From: Thermoplasmata archaeon | Lineage (GTDB): Archaea; Thermoplasmatota; Thermoplasmata; Thermoplasmatales; Thermoplasmataceae | Direction of reading: 5' to 3' | Length of the DNA stretch: 10,609 bases | NCBI GenBank assembly: GCA_021806345.1 | Contig: JAJZXP010000078.1 | Location: 1 to 10,609, forward strand | Shown: one piece after another, positions 5,993 to 10,609 of the stretch | Position numbering within the stretch: the stretch's first letter is position 1 | How the letters are laid out: every line of letters starts with the position of its first letter | Program-made: the position numbers and the translations under genes | The notes under the pieces: generated by a model | What the model was told of the DNA's origin: nothing | Databases searched by the model: none | What the model saw: the letters and a program-made list of their open reading frames with translations, nothing else

Positions 5993-6247
5993 TCACTTGT
6001 AGATGTTTCTTCTGTGACCCAGCGATCTGACAACTATAACTCTTCTATTTTCCTCAATGTCGGCAATCACTCTGTAGTCTCCGACTCGCAGCTTGTACTC
6101 AGTCCTCCCAACCAGCCTCACAAAGAACCTGTGCGGATCACTTCTAGTGCTTTCTATTTTCTGGATAATCCTCTTGGATACGGGGATCTCCAAGCCTCGA
6201 AGTTGAAAAAGAGATTCCTCTGAATATTCAACTTCAAAGTCTGTCAC
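5993..6247 (-). CDS. relE: RelE/ParE-family toxin
   Basis: The 84-residue protein has the RelE pattern: an N-terminal strand FEVEYSEES, two helices with IPVSKRIIQKIES, then the core strands YKLRVGDYRVIADIEENRR and VIVVRSLGHRRNIYK. The Lys/Arg at 52-59 and the C-terminal HRRNIY match the basic RNA-binding and catalytic residues of RelE, which cuts mRNA in the ribosomal A site. The alternative is ParE, a gyrase poison of the same fold; the basic C-terminus favours RelE. It starts at GTG 6247, overlapping the antitoxin stop by four bases (GTGA), so the pair is coupled. Confidence 0.85.
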   Translation of the reverse strand: MTDFEVEYSEESLFQLRGLEIPVSKRIIQKIESTRSDPHRFFVRLVGRTEYKLRVGDYRVIADIEENRRVIVVRSLGHRRNIYK

Positions 6248-6486
6248 TGGATTCCCAACTGTTTCTTCACTTCTTCTGTGGTGTGTATCTTCTTCTCTTT
6301 CACATCAAGGAGACTTCTAAGTAGGGAAGCCCTAAAATCCTCATTGTAAACTCCTTCTTCATCTCCCTCAGGAATAAGTGACATGAGTGCATTCAGCAAC
6401 TCATCGTATGTCATTCTCTTGTATGCTCTTAGCCCATTCAGTTTCTCTCTTGTAGATCGGCTGATTTGTATGGTGGTGTAATCCAT
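6244..6486 (-). CDS. RelE-partner antitoxin, ribbon-helix-helix-like
   Basis: The 80-residue protein begins MDYTTIQISRSTREKLNG, followed by MTYDELLNALM. This is a beta strand plus two helices as in archaeal ribbon-helix-helix antitoxins. The C-terminal half (residues 40-80, rich in E and K) would bind RelE. I prefer ATG 6486. An in-frame start at 6642 exists but would add 52 residues without family support, run through three operator repeats, and reach into repeat copy R4. ATG 6486 lies about 25 bases from the distal TATACA box. The stop overlaps the relE start. Confidence 0.78.
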   Translation of the reverse strand: MDYTTIQISRSTREKLNGLRAYKRMTYDELLNALMSLIPEGDEEGVYNEDFRASLLRSLLDVKEKKIHTTEEVKKQLGIQ

Positions 6487-6518
6487 GTATATGCCTTGTA
6501 TATCCAATGTATAACCGC
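6486..6518 (-). promoter_or_regulatory. Three 11-bp-spaced TATACA direct repeats, promoter-operator
   Basis: On the plus strand TGTATA recurs at 6486, 6497 and 6508, exactly 11 bp apart, as TGTATATGCCT, TGTATATCCAA and TGTATAACCGC. The spacing places each on the same face of the helix, as for ribbon-helix-helix dimers binding side by side. The distal copy, about 25 bases before the ATG, could also be the TATA box (GTTATACA on the minus strand), so antitoxin binding would occlude TBP. Confidence 0.65.
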
Positions 6519-6621
6519 AATATAACTCTTGTCTTTCAGCCAATTTGGACACAGGTGCATTAACGTCTGGATATTGTGAGATAATGGATGGTTTTCTTTT
6601 GTTCATGTACATCAGAAAGTA

Positions 6622-6660
6622 TTCCCTTAAAACTATAATCAAATCCCGACCGGTTCATTC
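6622..6660 (+). repeat. TA-linked dispersed repeat, copy R4
   Basis: This is the copy closest to the consensus: TTCCCTTAAAACTATAATC, then AAATCCCGACCGGTTCATT. It lies 136 bases upstream of the RelE-partner antitoxin. With R3 it brackets the antitoxin-relE module as a pair of near-identical direct repeats 722 bp apart. Confidence 0.9.
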
Positions 6661-6842
6661 TGCATTTTTTTTGGTTTGCTTTAGGATTTCAATACCGCTT
6701 TAATATATCCTAAGTTTGAAGCTTTGACAGGCTGGTCCCATCATCCCCAACTGATACTATTGTATCTGATGCTGCATTGCACCTCCCCACCACAAATGAG
6801 GGTATGGGTTGCCCCTACAAGGTTAATATATAGGCATAGGAG
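6661..6842. other. 182-bp gene-free region
   Basis: No gene is supported. It holds a plus-strand T8 run at 6665-6672 and TATA-like strings at 6698-6710 (CTTTAATATATCC) and 6822-6831 (TTAATATATA) with no convincing gene after them. A long plus-strand frame from 6724 covers the MarR and SRPBCC genes antisense and is not a gene. Confidence 0.45.
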
Positions 6843-7301
6843 TCAATTAGAAGAAATCAGTTTTCTGAGCATTTCGGTGAATTCGTTCATATTATGGCTT
6901 AATATAGCAAAAAAGGCACTATCGGTATCCTCGACGACCCTTATGGCTTTTTCAATCAGCATTCTCCCCTCTTCCGTTGGGGCTATCATATGGGCCCTAG
7001 TATCTCTTGCATTCTCTAGCCTCAGAATCAGATTCTTTTCTTCAAGATTACGCAGGACTTGTGACGTCATCATTACATCAGCATGCGCAAACCTCGCAAT
7101 TGCTACCTGCGTCGCTTCTCTGTCATGGTCATTCAACCATACAGTGGAGGCCAGGAGAACAAATTGTACATGGGTTAGCCCAGTTTCCATTAGAGCAGTT
7201 CTCATTCTCCGTTGCCAGAGATTCGTAACCTGCCAAAGTAGAAACCCCGGACTCTCGTCTGGGGTTTTGAATCTTGTAGACATCTTATGTTGGGACGGCA
7301 T
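6843..7301 (-). CDS. MarR-family transcriptional regulator
   Basis: The 152-residue protein has the MarR layout: an N-terminal helix SPGFLLWQVTNLWQRRMRTA, a second helix LTHVQFVLLAS, the winged helix-turn-helix with ATQVAIARFAHADVMMTSQV then LRNLEEKNLI, and the wing LRLENARDTRAHMIAPTEEG with the conserved Asp and Arg. It ends in the C-terminal dimerisation helix. MarR proteins repress genes until a small phenolic or other ligand binds. A strong Shine-Dalgarno sequence GAGGGTGA (7309-7316 on the minus strand) overlaps the upstream stop codon. It is the second gene of the SRPBCC operon, 13 bases after it, and presumably autoregulates at the palindrome 7781-7792. Its regulatory ligand is unknown. 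Confidence 0.88.
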   Translation of the reverse strand: MPSQHKMSTRFKTPDESPGFLLWQVTNLWQRRMRTALMETGLTHVQFVLLASTVWLNDHDREATQVAIARFAHADVMMTSQVLRNLEEKNLILRLENARDTRAHMIAPTEEGRMLIEKAIRVVEDTDSAFFAILSHNMNEFTEMLRKLISSN

Positions 7302-7314
7302 ACAACTTTCACCC

Positions 7315-7764
7315 TCAATTAAACTTGCATATTTTTTCCAGAAAAATGGCCATTCTAGTAAGAGACTCCATAGTCCTAGGAACCCCGGAAGATGTGCCCT
7401 CCCCTATTTTCTCTTCTACCTCTTCCTTGCCCGGGCAGGAAATGGTTATGTGATGCGTGAGACAAACCTTTCCGTCAGGCAGATCCGAAAAAGTGTGGAT
7501 GAACTTCACCGTTGCTCCAAAACCATCAATAAAAGTCTCATCAGAGAAACCTTTCTCGGGTTCAGCCCAAGTAATCATGTAATTCAAAAGATCCTGTCCC
7601 TCCGGTTTGATTTTCCCCTTAGCCCCTTCCCTGAATTCTTCATCGAGAGAAATATTTTCGATTCCATGATCCCACAGTGGCCAAGATTCAATATTACTGT
7701 AAAGAGCCCACAGTTCTTTTTTTCTAGCACTAGTTGCAATAGTATGTTCAAATTCCCATGTCAT
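7315..7764 (-). CDS. SRPBCC (START-like) ligand-binding protein
   Basis: The 149-residue protein fits the polyketide cyclase/dehydrase branch of the SRPBCC superfamily. It shows ATSARKKELWALYSNIES then WPLWDHGIE, the usual helix plus Trp-rich turn, then EFREGAKGKIKPEG, and closing strands VKFIHTFSDL and CLTHHITIS followed by a long C-terminal helix. SRPBCC proteins form a deep pocket for hydrophobic ligands; some are enzymes. No catalytic residue can be named. It is the first gene of a two-gene operon with a MarR regulator, suggesting a ligand common to both (inference). It starts at ATG 7764, 29 bases from its TATA box, with no room for a leader. Confidence 0.82.
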   Translation of the reverse strand: MTWEFEHTIATSARKKELWALYSNIESWPLWDHGIENISLDEEFREGAKGKIKPEGQDLLNYMITWAEPEKGFSDETFIDGFGATVKFIHTFSDLPDGKVCLTHHITISCPGKEEVEEKIGEGTSSGVPRTMESLTRMAIFLEKICKFN

Positions 7765-7780
7765 GATATTACAGTATATG

Positions 7781-7800
7781 ATATGCGCATATATAATAAG
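7781..7800 (-). promoter_or_regulatory. SRPBCC-marR promoter with a palindromic operator
   Basis: ATATGCGCATAT at 7781-7792 is a perfect 12-bp palindrome directly next to the TATA sequence TTATATAT (7790-7798 on the minus strand), centred about 29 bases before ATG 7764. A MarR dimer bound here would block TBP. A second small inverted repeat, ATAAG-TGCG-CTTAT, lies at 7796-7809. Binding by the MarR encoded in this operon is inferred. Confidence 0.6.
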
Positions 7801-7857
7801 TGCGCTTATTTTTTTCGAATACTCGTTTTATTGCCAAAAGAGGATTCGATTAAGATG

Positions 7858-7890
7858 TCATGAAAATCTTTTCTGACCACGCTTTCATGA
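7858..7890. repeat. Short inverted repeat TCATGAAA
   Basis: TCATGAAA at 7858-7865 and TTTCATGA at 7883-7890 form an 8-bp inverted repeat with a 17-base spacer. It is short enough to arise by chance in AT-rich DNA. It lies between the SRPBCC promoter and the unidentified ORF, with no assigned role. Confidence 0.3.
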
Positions 7891-7957
7891 TGATGTCAGT
7901 GCGAGAGTCGGAAAGTCAGCAGTCTCTAATATTTGACCTTCGAGGTCACGCTTAAAA

Positions 7958-8191
7958 TTAGATGTACAAGCATAGGAAAGCATTACCCAATGCGGCTTTT
8001 TTCTTGTTATCGCGACCCACACTTTTCCAAAAATAGTGACATTTATCGAGGTCAATTTCTGCAACATGACCTACATCGAGTTTGTGGTGAACTGAAACAT
8101 AGAAGTCAAAGAGACCGAAGCCATGATAGAATTTTCCCTGTATCAGATAGCCCCCCGCTTTCCTGAACAAGGATTCATTCATCCTCTCCAT
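7958..8191 (-). CDS. Unidentified small protein
   Basis: A 77-residue frame begins MERMNESLFRKAGGYLIQGK, continues FYHGFGLFDFYVSVHHKLDV then GHVAEIDLDKCHYFW, and ends in a basic segment. I do not recognise the family. It is not fully convincing as a gene: a second minus-strand frame (7885-8067) overlaps its end, with a GKVWVAITRKKP stretch that could be the true continuation after a frameshift. In favour, a clear TATA sequence (8231-8240) lies 45 bases upstream. The His-rich middle could bind a metal, but this is a guess. No Shine-Dalgarno match better than AAGG is seen. Confidence 0.4.
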   Translation of the reverse strand: MERMNESLFRKAGGYLIQGKFYHGFGLFDFYVSVHHKLDVGHVAEIDLDKCHYFWKSVGRDNKKKAALGNAFLCLYI

Positions 8192-8230
8192 TACGTCCTT
8201 GCCTAACTGCAGAGTTATAATTTGAGTGGC

Positions 8231-8240
8231 TATATATAAG
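8231..8240 (-). promoter_or_regulatory. TATA box upstream of the unidentified ORF
   Basis: On the minus strand CTTATATATA is a strong archaeal TATA match. It predicts transcription starting near 8210, about 20 bases before ATG 8191. Confidence 0.45.
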
Positions 8241-8317
8241 TTAAGCGAGCAAGATTATAAAAATCTGTGGTTTTGATGTAATCGCTTAAGCCTTCTTTGC
8301 TAAGAAACGTTTTTTAT

Positions 8318-8731
8318 TCATAATCTAACCGCATCAATTACTTTTATTTCCTTGACGTTTTTGAAAGACTGATCATGGGTGATGAGGGTGTTGGATCCTA
8401 CTGACTTCATTGTGGCAAGAATTACACAGTCTCTCGAACCAAGTCCCTTGGGTCCGTAAATTGACAGAAGATTAATTGAAGATTGCATAATAGTAGAGGT
8501 AAAGTCAACTAGGCTAAGAGTTGAGAGATCAGCTATGATCCTCATCTTTTCATTCAAAATATTCGGAGGGATCATCCTAAAGTAGTGTGCTACTTCCATT
8601 AGGGTCACAGTGCTGACCACTACCTCATTCTGAATAGCTTTTTGCATTATATCGTCAACTGATTCATGCTCTGGGAGTCTTTCGTCGAACCAGTAAATCC
8701 AGTAATTAGCGTCCACATATGATAGAGCCAA
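8318..8731 (-). CDS. vapC: VapC toxin, PIN-domain ribonuclease
   Basis: The 137-residue PIN protein has all four acidic positions: Asp7 in MALSYVDANYWIYW, Glu46 in TVTLMEVAHYF, Asp101 in GLGSRDCVILATM and Asp120 in TLITHDQSFKNV. The middle and last motifs are textbook PIN. No stop or frame break is present, so it should be an active ribonuclease. It lies 7 bases after the AbrB-type antitoxin stop and forms one operon with it. The RNA target is not predictable from sequence. Confidence 0.92.
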   Translation of the reverse strand: MALSYVDANYWIYWFDERLPEHESVDDIMQKAIQNEVVVSTVTLMEVAHYFRMIPPNILNEKMRIIADLSTLSLVDFTSTIMQSSINLLSIYGPKGLGSRDCVILATMKSVGSNTLITHDQSFKNVKEIKVIDAVRL

Positions 8732-8738
8732 TGGAATC

Positions 8739-8975
8739 TCACTTCCAGATTTCCTTAAGCTTAAGGGGATCGCTTACAGGTACCTCTGAACCTTTCTTGA
8801 TAAATCCTCTCATCTTTGCGCGAAATTCATCCGGAGATACAGATTTTTCAATTACCAGACGATTGGATTCAACGTGTATTCTTACTCTCATTCCATTCTT
8901 GAGTCCGAGAGCGTCTCTAACACTTTTCGAGATTACTATTCTGCCTTTTTCATCTATCACAGTCTCTTGTGTCAT
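8739..8975 (-). CDS. vapB: VapB antitoxin, AbrB/MazE-type
   Basis: The 78-residue protein opens with the AbrB swapped-hairpin TQETVIDEKGRIVISKSVRD and continues ALGLKNGMRVRIHVESNRLV, a near-consensus match. The C-terminal part (SPDEFRAKMRGFIKKGSEVP onward) ends in a short helix that would bind VapC. I chose ATG 8975 because it starts the AbrB fold as usual; an in-frame GTG at 8993 would add six residues but lies only about 15 bases from the presumed TATA box. The inverted repeat at 8992-9010 is probably its own operator. Confidence 0.85.
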   Translation of the reverse strand: MTQETVIDEKGRIVISKSVRDALGLKNGMRVRIHVESNRLVIEKSVSPDEFRAKMRGFIKKGSEVPVSDPLKLKEIWK

Positions 8976-8991
8976 TCCCACTTCATTTCCC

Positions 8992-9010
8992 ACATATCAA
9001 ATCAATATGT
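8992..9010 (-). promoter_or_regulatory. Inverted repeat ACATAT-N7-ATATGT, vapBC operator
   Basis: ACATAT at 8992-8997 and ATATGT at 9005-9010 are separated by seven bases. The right arm overlaps the TATA-like TTTACATATT on the minus strand, about 32 bases before ATG 8975. The site could serve AbrB-type autorepression. Confidence 0.5.
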
Positions 9011-9102
9011 AAAGATTTCGACTTTTTTCAAATTGCACATTTTATTGGGTAATGCCTGATTCCAAATAGGGGGAACTCCATGTATTACCTGGAAAATTTG
9101 TA

Positions 9103-9141
9103 TTCCCTTAAAAATATAATCTAATCCTAACCTGCCCATTT
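9103..9141 (+). repeat. TA-linked dispersed repeat, copy R5
   Basis: The left half TTCCCTTAAAAATATAATC is well kept; the right half has drifted (AATCCTAACCTGCCC). It ends four bases from the stop codon of the broken vapC (9145) and begins 128 bases upstream of the vapB start at 8975, so it fills the gap between two TA operons. Confidence 0.8.
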
Positions 9142-9144
9142 AAT

Positions 9145-9521
9145 CTATCTGAACAGCTTGAGACCTTTTTCCGTCAAAACTTCAAAATGTTCATCAAGTG
9201 TATAAAGTGAGCAACCATTGTTGATCGCTATTGACGCCACTATGGCATCCATTCTTGGAACCGATTTTCCTTTTCTTTCGGCACTTAATTCCAAAACAGC
9301 GGACAATTCACTATCATTCTTGCTGTATCCCAGTGTTGGTAGCTGCAGGACTAAACGAGAATCTTTTGAGTATTTTTCTATACTGTAAAGCACCTCGTGC
9401 ATGTTTACCGAACTTGTACAGTATTCTTCCCCGCTTTCAATGATTTTAAGCATGAGCGCATGTCCATTGTCTGACCTCTATCCAGAACTTAGATGATGAT
9501 GTCTGTGTCCAGGAGAATCAA
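9145..9521 (-). pseudogene. vapC: VapC toxin with a stop codon and a frameshift
   Basis: The gene should start at TTG 9521, overlapping the vapB stop (AATTGA). It reads MILLDTDIII, with the conserved DTD, then meets TAA at 9489-9491. The frame resumes with VLDRGQTM before a 1-base shift near 9463-9470, after which HALMLKIIES (codons from 9462) continues in another frame. The downstream part keeps NMHEVLYSIEKY, VPRMDAIVASIAINNG and TLDEHFEVL, so every later acidic position is present. Restored, the protein would be about 125 residues, normal for VapC. Two independent lesions make a sequencing error less likely. The internal ATG at 9453 could give a 102-residue product lacking the first catalytic Asp. 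The antitoxin is intact. Confidence 0.85.
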
Positions 9522-9730
9522 TTTCTCTTCTCCCACCGTTTCTTTTCAATCTCCATAAGAAGTTTCTCTTTATACTCAAATTCCACGCTTCCTCTTAGAG
9601 ACAAAAGGAGTTCCTTCTTGCTCTGTGATTTAACCAATCTGTCTAGAAGCTCACTGAAACTTTGGTTCTCTTTCTTGAATCTTATTAATTCATCATATAC
9701 AGACTTCTTAATGGTGATGGTTTTGGGCAT
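9518..9730 (-). CDS. vapB: VapB antitoxin, archaeal DUF217-like family
   Basis: The 70-residue protein starts MPKTITIKKSVYDELIRFKK, then ENQSFSELLDRLVK. This is the same family as the antitoxin at 639-875 but clearly diverged, so the two are not recent duplicates. The C-terminal KLLMEIEKKRWEKRN is the toxin-binding tail. It is intact although its toxin partner is broken. An intact antitoxin with a dead toxin is expected during decay and could still repress its promoter or neutralise a related toxin. The palindrome AACATATGTT sits directly before the ATG. Confidence 0.87.
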   Translation of the reverse strand: MPKTITIKKSVYDELIRFKKENQSFSELLDRLVKSQSKKELLLSLRGSVEFEYKEKLLMEIEKKRWEKRN

Positions 9731-9740
9731 AACATATGTT
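9731..9740 (-). promoter_or_regulatory. Palindrome AACATATGTT before vapB
   Basis: A perfect 10-bp palindrome ends at the start codon, its centre CATATG shared with the 20-bp palindrome in front of the first vapB. GTTTAAAC (9745-9752) is a further small palindrome, and a TATA-like TATTAATATGG lies at about 9762-9772 on the minus strand. Likely operator for the DUF217-like VapB. Confidence 0.45.
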
Positions 9741-9812
9741 TATGTTTAAACACCATATTAATATTCACACACCCATCAGTAAAAGTGCTCTATTGCTTCC
9801 CATCTAAAGTAT

Positions 9813-9850
9813 TTCCCTAAAAAAATAAGCAAATTCTGGTCCGTTCAATT
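9813..9850 (+). repeat. TA-linked dispersed repeat, copy R6
   Basis: The copy reads TTCCCTAAAAAAATAAGC, then AAATTCTGGTCCGTTCAATT. One T is lost in the left half and the core has become GGTCCG. It is 20 bases past the mazF stop and 83 bases upstream of the vapB start at 9730. Read on the minus strand, its T7 run could end the mazF transcript. Confidence 0.75.
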
Positions 9851-9870
9851 GTAACCCTACATTTCATAAT

Positions 9871-10211
9871 TCAGTAAATCCTGAATACAATTCTTGTAGC
9901 ATCTAAGATTTTGTGAAATTCTTTCTCGGGTACACAACCTAATCTCTTGATTAATCTTTTTTGAGATACTGATCTCAGCTGGAGCAAATCCACAACCGAT
10001 CTCTTGGATAAGCTGTTTAGCGGATCTGGAAAAAGATCAACCATCCGTGGAACAGTGTTGTAATGTGTTTTGTAGTCTGTAACTGGTGCTCTAACTTTTA
10101 AGGGTAAAATTCCAATTTCAATGTTGCTTATGATAATACAAGGCTTGATTTAGTAATCTCAGCACCTATCGTTGGGGAGAGATTCACCAACCAAATTTCC
10201 ACTTGCTTCAA
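9871..10211 (-). pseudogene. mazF: MazF/PemK-like toxin broken by one frameshift
   Basis: Starting at TTG 10211 the frame reads VEIWLVNLSPTIGAEITK, a clear MazF N-terminus, then runs off into a stop. After a 1-base deletion at about 10147-10151 the next frame continues SKPCIIISNIEIGILPLK, then APVTDYKTHY, SVVDLLQLRSVSQKRLIKRL and GCVPEKEFHKILDATRIVF, ending at TGA 9871-9873. Adding one base restores 113 residues, the normal MazF length. MazF is an endoribonuclease cutting single-stranded mRNA at short motifs. The conserved SKRSVVDLLQLRS (in place of S-xxLxDQIR) and the late RLIKRLG motif confirm the family. As it stands no full toxin can be made unless the shift is programmed or is a sequencing error. 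It is missed when only long single frames are read. Confidence 0.85.
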
Positions 10212-10220
10212 TTCTCACAC

Positions 10221-10445
10221 TCACTCCACGAAATCTTGGGAATCCAAAGAGTTGAGAAATTTCAGTTCTTCGTCTGACTCGTAATATTTCTTTAATTTTT
10301 CGGCATTCTCCATTATTTCTCTTTTCTTGTCGTTCATCGCTTTCTCCCTAACTGCCTGCGCTAAAAACTCAGATTTATTTTTCTTAGTCTTAAGTATTTC
10401 TGAGATGTCATCAGGCAAGGTTACATTAAGCCTCTGAGTTGACAC
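10221..10445 (-). CDS. Ribbon-helix-helix antitoxin of the MazF module
   Basis: The 74-residue protein begins QRLNVTLPDDISEIL (residues 4-18), then KNKSEFLAQAVREKA, a beta strand and two helices as in CopG/MazE-like ribbon-helix-helix regulators. The rest is a charged helix (KREIMENAEKLKKYYESDEE) and an acidic tail DSQDFVE, fit to bind the basic MazF surface. It starts at GTG 10445, 23 bases from a TATA box with a BRE-like CGAAAA, so it is leaderless. Its toxin partner starts 9 bases after its stop codon and is frameshifted. The intact antitoxin could still repress its own promoter. Confidence 0.8.
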   Translation of the reverse strand: MSTQRLNVTLPDDISEILKTKKNKSEFLAQAVREKAMNDKKREIMENAEKLKKYYESDEELKFLNSLDSQDFVE

Positions 10446-10480
10446 ACATAATAATGTGCATCAAATATACGTATTTTTCG
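10445..10480 (-). promoter_or_regulatory. BRE, TATA box and inverted-repeat operator of rhh-mazF
   Basis: On the minus strand CGAAAA (10475-10480, BRE-like) is followed by ACGTATATTT (TATA, about 10464-10473), 23 bases before GTG 10445. CACAT-AATA-ATGTG at 10445-10458 forms an inverted repeat between TATA and start, the likely operator of the ribbon-helix-helix antitoxin. Confidence 0.55.
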
Positions 10481-10609
10481 GCACCTTTTTGTGGATGCAA
10501 TATCAAGTGAATAATGCATTTTTGCTAAAACTTAACTCTAAACTAATTGGTTATTCAGGTTGGAAATAAAATAAGAGATGCAACTTTATCGCTAAAGACA
10601 AGAAGAGAT
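10481..10609. other. Right-end gene-free stretch
   Basis: No gene is seen in the last 129 bases. They hold the possible repeat copy R7 and AT-rich sequence; the next gene lies outside the window. Confidence 0.5.
10521..10556 (+). repeat. Possible decayed seventh repeat copy (R7)
   Basis: TTTGCTAAAACTTAAC, then AAACTAATTGG, then TTATTC can be aligned with the repeat if three single-base gaps are allowed; the best agreement is with TTCGCTTAAAAC of R2 and GGTTCATTC of R4. It is weak alone. What favours it is position: it lies just upstream of the rhh-mazF promoter, about 708 bp from R6, the same spacing as R5 to R6 (710 bp). Confidence 0.35.

Noticed and set aside
6487..6642. Longer antitoxin start at 6642
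   Set aside because: It would add 52 residues with no family match, run through the phased operator boxes, and begin inside repeat copy R4.
6724..7863. Long plus-strand open frame of 379 codons
   Set aside because: It lies antisense to the MarR and SRPBCC genes, both of which have clear family motifs, a Shine-Dalgarno sequence and a promoter. The frame itself has low-complexity, Ser/Leu/Arg-rich content with no known motif.
7885..8067. Second minus-strand frame starting MLQKLTSINV
   Set aside because: Overlaps the better supported frame 7958-8191 and has no promoter of its own; kept only as a possible frameshift continuation.
8282..8310. TCGCTTAAGCC before the 8318 vapC stop, sharing eight bases with R2
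   Set aside because: Similarity ends after TCGCTTAA; no right half.
513..9850. CRISPR array
   Set aside because: The repeats are similar in length to CRISPR repeats but are separated by 700-4500 bp holding genes, with no short spacers and no cas genes.

Overview
The window looks archaeal, most likely a euryarchaeote of the Thermoplasmata type (inference). The evidence is AT-rich promoters whose TATA boxes sit 23-30 bases before start codons (leaderless transcription), oligo-T terminators, short toxin-antitoxin (TA) pairs with the archaeal VapB (DUF217-like) antitoxin, and frequent GTG/TTG starts. No tRNA, rRNA, CRISPR array or intact transposase was seen.

Layout. 1-394: 3' part of a VapC-like PIN toxin. 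639-1267: intact VapBC. 1268-1740: no intact gene, but a broken PadR-family regulator on the minus strand. 1741-3175: operon of a stand-alone ChrB C-terminal (chromate resistance) protein and a cytoplasmic YVTN-type beta-propeller. 3196-3372 minus: remnant of an S51 peptidase E-like gene. 3387-3857: TPR_5-type protein. 3926-4828 minus: Fic-domain protein with an N-terminal inhibitory motif and a putative DNA-binding tail. 5190-5835: AbrB-type VapBC. 5993-6486 minus: ribbon-helix-helix-like antitoxin plus RelE toxin. 6843-7764 minus: SRPBCC protein plus MarR regulator. 7958-8191 minus: unidentified small ORF. 8318-8975 minus: AbrB-type VapBC. 9145-9730 minus: VapBC with a broken toxin. 9871-10445 minus: RHH antitoxin plus a frameshifted MazF.

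The window is a defence/stress island: seven TA modules or parts of modules (five VapC, one RelE, one MazF) plus Fic in 10.6 kb. Two toxins (vapC at 9145-9521, mazF at 9871-10211) carry inactivating lesions next to intact antitoxins, as expected for TA modules decaying after acquisition.

The most unusual structure is a dispersed repeat of about 39 bp, found six times and always in the same orientation. Its left half is TTCCCTTAAAAC-like and its right half ends in a GACCGGTCC-like core. Copies lie only in the gaps between TA modules (513, 5052, 5900, 6622, 9103, 9813), and a weak seventh may lie at 10521. Neighbouring copies are about 710-850 bp apart, enough for one TA operon, whichever strand that operon uses. 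This resembles a cassette array in which a direct repeat marks the boundaries of exchangeable TA units. The repeat pattern is seen in the sequence; the cassette mechanism is a hypothesis.
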